Origin: Spartobacteria bacterium LR76
GTDB lineage: Bacteria > Verrucomicrobiota > Verrucomicrobiia > Chthoniobacterales > Terrimicrobiaceae
Length of the DNA stretch: 64,000 nucleotides
Direction: 5' to 3'
NCBI GenBank assembly: GCA_003054655.1
Contig: QAYZ01000016.1
Span: forward strand, 62,001-126,000
Made by a program: the position numbers and the translations under genes. Shown here one piece after another: positions 1-10,100 of this stretch (position 1 is its first letter; every line of letters starts with the position of its first letter). Below the pieces are notes generated by a model, which had not been told where the DNA came from, did not search any database, and saw nothing but the letters and a program-made list of their open reading frames with translations.

Positions 1-1
1 C

Positions 2-1135
2 GTTGCAACGCAGATCGCATCCATCGAGGCCGCGGGAGGAACCAATATGGCTCCGGCCATGGAGGAGGCTTTGCGCCAGCTCTCCGGGAGCAGCGCCAAG
101 CTGAAGCACGTGATCCTGCTCACCGACGGCATCTCGGAGCAGGGACCGTTTTACGAACTCACCAACCAGATGTCCCAGACCGGCATCACGGTCAGTACCG
201 TCGCAGTCGGCGACGGGTCGGACACGGAACTCCTCTCGCAGATCGCGCAGTGGGGCGGCGGGCGTTACTACGAGACGAACGACCCGTCGACGGTGCCGCA
301 GATTTTCACCAAGGAGACGATGACGGCCTCGAAATCTGCCATCCAGGAGTTTCCCTTCCTGGCCAAGCCGGTGCGTGCGGTCGACTTTCTCGAGGGAGTT
401 CCCTGGAGCGACTCCCCATTCCTGCTCGGGTATGTGCGGACCAAACCGAAGCCGACTTCGGAGACATGGCTGGTTACCGAGCGGGGAGATCCTTTGCTGA
501 CCACCTGGCGCTATGGACTCGGCACGACGGCGGCCTTCACCTCCGACGCCCGCAATCGCTGGGCGGTCGAGTGGCTGCGCTGGAATGGTTTTGGCAAGTT
601 CTGGGCGCAGCTCCTGCGGCGTCTCAGCCGGCCGGAGTCTCTGGGACTTTCCGAGGTCGCGATCAAGGAAAAGGACGGAACCCTCCACGTCACCGTCGAT
701 GCGCTCGACCCGGTGGAGGGATTCCCGAGCGGTCTGACCGGGTCGATTCGTCTGGCCGATCCGGATGGCAAGGCCCGCGAACTGCCGCTCGAGAAAACCC
801 TGCCGGGCCGCTGGGAGACGAGCTTTGCCACGCCGCTCAAGGGCATTTATTCCGCCCAGATGCTGCTGGCCCGTGACGGGCAGCCGGTGGATTCCCGCTT
901 TTTTACCTACTCCCGGGGTTACTCGAAGGAGTTCCTCTTTGACCCGCCGGACCGCGAATTTCTCTCGAGTCTGACCTCTGAGACCGGGGGCGTGATCGAT
1001 CCCGATCCGAAGACCGTCTTTACCAGGAAAGATCGCAGGGCCTCGCTCGAGGAAGAGCTGTGGCCGCTGCTCGCGCTGCTGGTCCTCGCCGGTTTCGTGC
1101 TGGATGTGGCGATCCGACGCTGGCCCGAACGATAG
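2..1135 (+). CDS. VWA-domain membrane protein, C-terminal part (5' end outside window)
   Basis: The reading frame is open from base 2, upstream of the first in-window ATG at 47, so the gene starts before the window. The visible 377 residues begin inside a von Willebrand A fold (AAGGTNMAPAMEEAL, then a strand ending LLTDG). A beta-rich region follows with the FLLGYVRTKP and WRYGLGTTAAFTSDARN patterns found in large VWA/glutamine-amidotransferase-like membrane proteins of Planctomycetes and Verrucomicrobia. A single membrane helix (about WPLLALLVLAGFVLDVAI) lies just before the C-terminal RRWPER. The bulk is therefore probably periplasmic. It ends 8 bp before the giant TPR gene, so the two are probably co-transcribed. 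Substrate and partner are unknown. Confidence 0.85.
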   Translation, partial: VATQIASIEAAGGTNMAPAMEEALRQLSGSSAKLKHVILLTDGISEQGPFYELTNQMSQTGITVSTVAVGDGSDTELLSQIAQWGGGRYYETNDPSTVPQIFTKETMTASKSAIQEFPFLAKPVRAVDFLEGVPWSDSPFLLGYVRTKPKPTSETWLVTERGDPLLTTWRYGLGTTAAFTSDARNRWAVEWLRWNGFGKFWAQLLRRLSRPESLGLSEVAIKEKDGTLHVTVDALDPVEGFPSGLTGSIRLADPDGKARELPLEKTLPGRWETSFATPLKGIYSAQMLLARDGQPVDSRFFTYSRGYSKEFLFDPPDREFLSSLTSETGGVIDPDPKTVFTRKDRRASLEEELWPLLALLVLAGFVLDVAIRRWPER

Positions 1136-1143
1136 ACCCCATT

Positions 1144-4100
1144 ATGAAAACTTCCCCATATTTTCTCCTGCTCCTCTGCCTGTGGCTCATTGCGGCCCGG
1201 CCAGTGATGGCCGAGGCCGAGCTCAATCAGCAGATCGCGGATCGGTATGAGCTACTCCTTATCAAGTCTCCCCAGGCCGGGGTACCGTTTGACCGGGTGG
1301 TGGAGTGGTACTCGACCGGCGGCGGGGGTATCGAGGTGCTGCAGCAACGCTGGAAAGATGCCGCCGCGAAGGACGCGGGCGCGAGGTCGTCTTACCTGCT
1401 GCTCCAGGGCCTGCTCGCCGAGAGGCGCCGCGATGCGGAGGCTGCCCGCAAGGCCTACCAGGACGCACTGGCGCTGGGGGCGAATCCTGCGCAGGCCGGG
1501 CGCTTGCTTGGGGCGCTGGAGACGACGGAAGGGCATTTCGACGCCGCTGCCATCGCCTATGAAAAGGCGCTCGCCGTCGATGAACTGCCCTCGGTCGACC
1601 GGCTCGATCTCATGCGCTCGCTCGCCCTGCTTTATCAGCGCTCTTTTCATGAAGACAAGGCTCTCGCGGTATGGCGGGATGCGCTCATCCGTTTCCCCGG
1701 CGACCAGTATGTGCTCGAGGAGTCTGGCGAGGCCTTTCTGGCGGCTGGCGACTATGCCGAGGCGCGCAAGGCCTTCACCGCGATGCGCGATGCCGGTGCC
1801 AGTGACCCGTTTCGCCGCGTAGCGGCCTCGCTTCGCCTTGCCCGCACGGCCGAGGCCGAGGGAAAACTCGACGAGGCCGTGAGCATCTACGATCACGCCC
1901 TTGAGGAGACGAGTGAGGGAAGCTGGATTCAGCGCGATGTGCGTAATCGGATCGAGGAGCTCTTTCGTCGGAAAAATGACCTTCCCGGATTGCTGGCATA
2001 CTATGAGAAGCGCACCAACGCTGTGCCCGGGGACTACGTATCCCTGGTGGCCCGCGCCCAGGTGATCGATGAGCTTGGGCGGAGCGGCGAGGGAGTGGAT
2101 CTCATGCGGAAGGCGGCGCAGCTTGCCCCGGATAACAAGGAGCTTCAGCTTTCTCTCGTTCGCTGGCTCAGGCAGACCGGGAATACCGACGAAGCCATCG
2201 CCGAGGCGGAAAAGCTCGCGCTGGCCAGGGATGCCCAGGACGAAGTGCTCATCGTGCTCGGTGATTTGCGGTGGAGTGTCTACGAGGCGACGAAACAGGA
2301 GAAATCCCGCGCCGAAGCCCTTGCCGCCTGGAGTCGCATCGCTCCCGCCGATTCGCAGGATGTCGCCCGCATCGCCCGGCTGGCGGACATCCTCCAGGCG
2401 CATGGCCTGACCGATGAGGCGATGAACCAATGGCGGCGCATCGTCACGCTTTCTCCCGGCTCATCCGATGCCCGTCAGCGTCTCGCAGAGATCTATCTCA
2501 AGCGCAATGACAAGCAGGCCGCTGAAGCCATCGTAGCCGGACTCGTCGAGGGCGAGCGGACGCGACCGGAGAATTACCTCTCCCTTGCGCGCATCCAGGA
2601 AAAATTCGGCTGGTCCGACATGGCCCGTGCCACGGTACGGCAGGGACTGGAGCGAAATTCCTCGGATTACGATCTGCTCAGTCTCTCGTGGACTCTTGCG
2701 CTTAAAGCCCAGGATCGCGACGCCGTTGATGCGCTGTTTCCCCAAGTTTGGTCGCAGGCACCCAATGAGTTCTTCGCCGAGGACGCAGCGAAGAAATACG
2801 CCGTTTTCCTCTCTGAGATCGACTCGGATCAGCCTCCGGGCCGAAAGGTTGCCGATCGTCTTGCCCGTGATCCGGGAAATCCGCAGGATGCCGTGATTCT
2901 CCTCCGGCTCGCCTTGTCGAAGCAGGATGAAAAGGCGGCGGCGAAGGCTGTGGAATACCTCAAGGCCCAGGGCAACGCCCTGCGTGCGGCGCGGGCCCAG
3001 GCCGATTTTGCCCAGGCGTTTGGATCAGTCGACGATCAGATTGCCTCCTGGGAGGCGGTGGCGGTGGCAGATCCGCGCATGGCCGTCGACAGTCTGCGGA
3101 CGGCTGCTCGCATCCAGGCGGATAACGGAAAGGCCGATGCGGCGCTGGCGACGATGAAGCAGCTTATCGAGAAGTCCCCCGCAGACTCCTCTCTCTATGC
3201 CTATTACGCAGACATCGCGGCGCGCTCCGGGCGCATCGATGCCGCCGTGACGGAACTCCGCAAGGCTGTGCGTTATGTCGAGGATGCCACCAGCCTGCGG
3301 CTCAAGCTCGCAGAGTTGCTCCAGATTCAGCAGCGCAATGACGAGGCGGCTGCGGTGCTGGAGGAGGCATTTGTCCGGGAGGATCGCGATGCCCGCCGCA
3401 TGGAGATTTTTCGCCGACAGATCGAAGTCGCCAGCCAGGCGGGACGCATTGACGAATTGATCGCCAAGCTGAAGGAACGCCAGTCCAAGGAGCAGGGCGG
3501 GGCAAAATACGGGGCATATCTCGCCGAGATCTACATGGCCCAGGGGGATACCCTCTCGGCCCGGGACGAACTCGAGAGAAGCCTCGGGCGTAATCCCGAT
3601 AACGCCTCCGCCGTCTCCCGGCTGCGCGATCTCGCCGAGCAGGGCGGAGATCAGGATGACGTGCTGCGCCTCTCCGCACGGCTTTACGAACTGGAGCCGA
3701 GCACCAGCAATCGCGCAGACTATATCGAGCGCCTATTCAGTGCGGGGGAGACGGAAAAAGGACTCGAGGAGTTTGGGAAAGCCCGCGAGTCGGCCTTGAA
3801 GAAACCCGGGGATTGGAACTCCGTGCTCCTCGCCATGCGGCGCTCCGGGCTGGATGCCGAGGCGGATGCCTTCATCGGTGAAGTCGCTGCTCGACCGGAA
3901 TCCTCGATCGAGCAGCGCTGGGAGATGGCGAATCTCCGGCTGCAACAGCGGCAGTTCAATCAGGCCAAGGAAACCATGTGGCAGATGCTCTCACAGGGCA
4001 ACCTGGCAGATTCCCTGCAGGCGGTGTCGCAGGATACCTCGGCCAATCACATGTACGGCTCCTCCGGCCCCTGGTTGAGATATGCTCCCTTTTACGCGCT

Positions 4101-7100
4101 GATGAACGGGGTGCAGGGCTCGCTCCAGCAGATGTTCAACACTTATCGTGGGAGAGGCATGTATCGATCTTATCCCATGATGTACTATCCGGCGGCGGGA
4201 GGAGGTAGTGCGTCGCCGGTCACGCCAGAGCAAAGGGTCCAGGTCACGGCGCTATTCACGCTCCAGCGGCTGGCTATCGCCGAGGGACAGACGGAGGAGT
4301 TTCAAGCGAAGCTGCGTGACTTGCTAACTAAGAACAATGTCCCGCGAAGCCTTCAGGCGATCATCTATCAGGTGACGAATGATGGCGATGGACTGCGCTC
4401 CATTGTCGCCGCCGAGGCGGATGACCCGGGCAGCGATCTATCGACGGCCCGGTTCCTGATCGAAGGAAGCCTGGCCGAGCATCCAGATGACAAGGAGCGG
4501 AAGGCCCGGATCTCCGAACGCCTCGAAAAAGCCGATCCGGTCTTTGCGTGCGGCAAGGTCCTGGCTGATACGCGCAAGGAGTTTGTCGGCCCCGGAAATA
4601 CCGTTGCCGCCGAGAAACGCGAAGCTCTGAAAAAGAGGATTCAGGAAATCCTCCAGCGGCCTGAAGTAGCGACTTCTCCGCAACTCCAGATCCAGTTGGT
4701 CTCCCTGGCGCTGACCGGCAAGCTCTTCGATACGGCGATCGAGATTCTTGATGGCATGGATCAGTCGGGAAATCTATCGGCGGACGTACTGACGCAAATG
4801 CTGATGCTGCGCAACACGGTCCTGATCCAGGCCATCATGGCGGACAGTCCGCTCGCACCCGATCTTTTTGCCCGGCTGCTCAAGGATGCGTCCTCGGTGC
4901 AGGCAAAGATGTCGCCGGTCATGTTTCGTTCCGGCATGCTCCTGCGCGGAGCGCGGCAGCCGTTTCTCTTGATTCAGAACTCGAACGACCTGGCGGTGGG
5001 CGACAGCGAACTGACGGTCGCGACCTATCGGACATTGACGCAGTCGTCGGGCCAGGAACCGGCGGTCGACCGCGATGGCAAGATAAGCGCCTGGCTCGCG
5101 CGGCGCGCCTCCACCGATACTCTCGACGTCTACGGCGTGGCGCTGTTTTACCAGGCGTGGTTTGCGGGTAACCGCGATGAAGCCATCAAGCGCCTCGAGG
5201 CGATCCAGAAAAAGAACCCCACGCCGCGCGGGGCGGCGTTGCTCCTGGAAGCCTACGAACGCTCGAACGCCAGCGACAAGGCTCTCGCCGTCATCGATGT
5301 CGCCGAGATGCAGGACGGGGAGACTCTTGAGATCCGGACTTTCCGAAAACTCCGCCTGTTGAGAGCTGCCGGGAGGACAGACGAGGCCCGAGCCCTGCTC
5401 GACAAGCTGGCGAAGGGGCGCGTTTCCTACACGCTGCGCGACCAGATTGCCAATGAGGTGAATCTCCTCGGCATCCCGGTGGCCAATTATCAGAATCTCA
5501 CGCCCCAGTCTTTCCGAACCTCCCGAAGCTCGCGCAGCGGCTCCGATCCCTTGCGGGACGCGGTTTCCCGGCTGGTGAACGGGGGACGGAAGGATGAGGC
5601 TGAGAAGCTTGCCCGGCAGGTGCTGCAGCGTCCATTCCCGCCGGAGAGCGATTATCAGGCGAGAAACCTGCGCGATTCCATGTTGCAGACTTTGTCGTCG
5701 ATGAAGTGTCTCGATGCGCTCGAGTCGGAGCTCCGCGACCAACTGGCGAAGAACCCCGGGGACTTCAACACGATCGTGCGGCTCGCTGAGATTCTCGCCA
5801 GTAATGACTCCTCCGACGCCGCTGCGGATCTCCTGATCAAGGCGGTGGAGGATGGAGCTGCCACCGGCCCGCAGCTTGGCTATGCCGTTTCGATCCTGCA
5901 GCGGCGCAGCGGCGGGCAGGGGAAGGTTGCCGAACTGCTGTGCCGTGTCATCAAGCGCAACCCGGACGAACTCTACTCCAGCGGAGTCCAGCTTCAGGAC
6001 GTGCTGCAACGGAGCGACGATCCGAAAACCCAGGAGTTGCTGGCCGACACGATCGCGGGCCTCGATCAGAGGGGCTACGATCTGCTCTTCCTGCCACAGC
6101 GGCTCTCCGGACAGTTCTCGGAAGCGGCAATACTTCCGCGGCTGGCCGAGTTTTCCTATCAGGCAGGCAAGACCGACCAGGCCATCGCCCTGCTCTCCCG
6201 GGCCAGGGACGAGTCTCTGAGCAATCTCTACCAGAGTTGGCCGCTCCTCATCCGGTTGATGGAGTATCAGCTCCTCCAGGGAAAGAAGGACGACGCACGG
6301 GCCATCATGCTTTCGCTGGTGGGAGAGTCCTCCCAGGCGCCTGCGATGCGGGCTCAGGGCGGCATAGCCAGCGTGCTGATGAACATGATGCAGAATTCCT
6401 ATGGTGGCACCAAGCCGATGGAGGATCAGTTGCTGCGGTTTGGCAAGGTGGCCGAGCAGACGGATACCTTTCAGCTTCTCATGGACAGACTCGCTCCGAT
6501 GGAGGCACAGCCTGCCCCGGCGGGAATCACGGCAGGGTTGCTCCTCCGGACGATCTACAAGCAGCCCGGCGTGGTCAAGGAATGGAAGGATCTCGCCAAC
6601 GACAAAACGCCCGTCCTTGGGTATGTGAGTCCCTCCGTCCTGGCGACCGGGCTGAAGGTGCTCGCGGAGCAAAGTGATGGAGAAAAAACCGTTCCCGGTC
6701 TCCTGGCCAAGATGCAGGATGCGCAATATTACTCGGGTGACGGCCACCTTAGCTTCCTGGTTCAGATCCAGCCGATCCTCGAAAAGTACCGTGAGAATCC
6801 CAAGGTCACAAAGTTTGTCGAGAGCATCGTGGGCAAGAGCCTGTCCGACCCGAATGCCGTCAACTACCTTGCCTATACCGAGAGCTATCCGGAGGCCGTC
6901 AGCCTTTTGATTGATCTGGGGCAGGTCGACCTCGCGCAAAAACTCCTTGATGCCACGGCCACCGCCCGGTCGAACCGCAATAGCGGGCGCGACATCGTTT
7001 TTCAGACGATCGAGGCCAAGCTCAAGGCCGCTCGCGGCAGTTCCAGCGCCTATCAATTTCTCTGCGCTGGAACCCCGGCGGCGGAGGGCAAATTAAAGGT

Positions 7101-10100
7101 GTTCTGGAAGGCCAGCCTCGCCGTTGAGGAGGTCAGCATGCCGGAGTATTACCCTCGCAAAATCGTGCAATGGGAGTCGGGCGGCTTTTCTTTTGGTGCG
7201 AAGCAGAAGCCGCTGGAACTCGAGATCCTGGCAGGGCCAAATCCGATGACCATGGAGCGGGTCGCCCTCATCAAGGGGCCGGCGGCGACAGGCAGTATCG
7301 ACGTCAAGGTCTCCGGCACCCTGGGGCTGCTCCAGGCTCGATGGAAGCGCTCGGATGGCTCTGAAGGATGGGGGCCGCTCACGGCCTATTTGCAGGGCGA
7401 GAATCTGGCATCGGGCAATGGCGTTCCCGCCTCGACCGGAGGGGTGGGCAAGGAAGCCTTCCGGGCGGATCAGCCGGGACCGCTCGGACCGAAATCCGCC
7501 GTGGTGTTGGAAACCATGTCGCCGCAGACGGATATCAAAATCGACCTGGCTTCGGTGAAGATTACCGACGCGGAGGAGGGGCTCGCTTTCCTCGGCTGGT
7601 TTGGATCTAGGTCCCGCAATGGCGGGCCATCCGTTTCCTTCCGTATCAAAACTGCCGGGGGCAGCGACTCCAGCGATGGTGATTATTTCTCACAGCTCGC
7701 CGACGGGATGTGGACGCAATCTGTGAAGATTTATTGCAAGAATGACAATGAACACGGCTGGTCCTCGCTCCCGGCCAGGGCCGAGCAGTTCATCGTAACC
7801 GGGCAGTTTCGCGCCACGAACGGGTATAACAATCAGTGGGCGATCTCCGGGGCATGGTCCGGTGTGCAGGTGATCCGTTTCTTCTGGAAAGAGCAGGCTG
7901 CAGAGGTCAAGAGCATGCTGGAACAAGCTGGACGAGCCAGGGCACAGAAGGACTTTGCGGCGGCAACCGATGCCTATTTCAAGGCGTTGAAACTCAGCCC
8001 CAGCACGGTGCTGCAACAAAACAGCTCAGCCGTCTTTGAGTGTGCGGAAAAGGCGCAACGACTCCCGGAGTTGTATAGGTTGTTTCTTTCGCCGGCCTTG
8101 TATCTTCCGAATCCGCTGACGGACAATCGCATGGACCTGCAGGGGGATGCCTTCATAACCCGGCTGGTGGATGTCGCTTCGCTTCCAGATGCCTCCGCTC
8201 CGGCAAAAGAATGGCTGGAGCGGATCCAGAAGATTCCCCTCTCGGAGAGTACGCGGTTTGCCATCGATGTCGCGCTGCTCAAGGCTGGCAAGGACGATCC
8301 GGAAAAGACCACGCCTGAGAAGCTGGCCGCATTCCTGGGCTGGCAGCCGGAAAAGGCGAACGCCGGGCGCCTGCGGATGCTTTGGTACTCGGGCGGCAGC
8401 GATGTCTATCCGGTGAAGAGCCTCCTGGAGATCATCGAAAAGACCAACAATACAGCAAAGGTGCGGGAGTTGATGAAGAAGATGCCGGTGACGGCCGATG
8501 TCGTCGCTTCGCAACTGATGCTGGAGGCATGGCTGGCCGCGCCCGCGGACCCGCAGGCAGCGCTGACGGCATACAGCCAGTCCATCGCCCAGCAGAAATC
8601 CGGCCAGAATTCGGTCAGCTTCAGCAGCACCATGCAGGACTGGGTCTTGCGGCGTATCGCGCTTACACATCCGGAGCCGGGCAATATCCTGGCGGCCTTT
8701 ACCGCTCTACAGAGCCAGCGCAGTTCCGATCCAAGGTACGCGCAAAAGACCACGGTGGAATTTCTCTACGCCATGAGCAAGCAGGACACGCCGCTGGGAG
8801 CCAAATACGCCTCGCTCTGGGCGGACGCGGAGTTTGCAGGTTACAGGATTCCTGGTTACGAGGCTTCCCGCGAGCGGTTGGGGGCGCTGGTCCAGCGCTT
8901 GCAGGATGCGCAGGATTGGGAGCGCATCGAAACCCTCAAGGGCCTTGTGGAATCCAGCAAGACCTTCGACCCGGCCATTCGCCAGGAGTTGACCCGCTTG
9001 AGCGCTGTTGCCGCCTTGGGACGAGGCAATAGTGACATCGCCTGGCCGGTGGTATGGAGCAAACCGGGAGCGAGTCCGACCGAGGTGACCGCCTGCTGGC
9101 AGTGGAACCTCCGCGACACACGACCGGACGAGGGACTTTTCGACATGGTGACCACCGTGTCTGACAAGCCTGTCCTTTCCGAAATCAAGGGACAGGACCG
9201 TGTGGAGATTTATTTCGGAGAGATGCCGAATGACATGAAGCTCATCGGCAAGCTGGATGGAGCTGCCGCGACTGGCGAACTGCCCTTGGACCTGCCTTCC
9301 GCAAATGGCTTCCTGCGAGCCGTGGCTGTGCTGGGCGACCGTCAGGTGCGAGGCCCCCTGGCGATGGTGGTTTCCGGCCCGCCGATTTACCCACCCGTCG
9401 ACCAGGGGCTGAAGGAACTCCTCCTGAGCGGGGCGAAGCCGCTCGACGCAGCACAGCTTTTTGTAAAGGGAGCCGCTCCGGACGGCTCTCCAGCGATCCA
9501 GCTCGGCGTGCTGGGAGAAGGTAATAACCTGGGCTATGAGGGGCCGGCCTTCCCGTTGCCTCCGGCTCGCTTCTGCGTATCGCGGTGCTGGTTGCGGCGG
9601 GCGGGAAACGGCGTTGCCACCGTCACCACGCGGTTCCAGGGCGATGCCGGTGCTGGCAGGCAGCAGGTGGATTTGCTCCTCGCGTATCGGTCGGAATCCA
9701 CTGGCTCCTGGGTTTACTACACCCGGGCCGTACCGAGCCTGCCGTCCCACACATTCTGGGTGCCGTGGGATCACCTCACCGGAGTGATTCCCTGCATCCA
9801 GGAGGCTCAGCCCGGCACGCAGATCGCGAGTTGGGAGATGATCGATGCGACGGATTCCGCCTATGGGAAATGGCTGGTTGAACTCGCGCTCCTGAAGGGG
9901 CGGTTGGAAAAGGCTTCGACGCCGGAATTGCTCGATCGCCTCGCGAAGCTGGCGGCGGTCGAGCCGCTGACCGTGCTCGATTATCATGGTGACTGGGTCT
10001 GCCGGGAGCTGATCAAGGGCGGAAAATCCGCCGCCCTTCCGCCATTGTTCCAGACGGCTTTCGCCGCTGAGCCCAATCCGCTTTTTGCGCGCAGTCGACC

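Noticed and set aside
1060-1143. Longer start for the giant TPR protein
   Set aside because: These codons are inside the upstream VWA gene and would bury the signal peptide that begins at 1144.
4774-7056. Long antisense frame of 760 codons opposite the giant TPR gene
   Set aside because: It lies wholly inside a 9.9-kb coding gene with clear TPR repeats and has no domain or signal of its own; high GC leaves antisense frames open.
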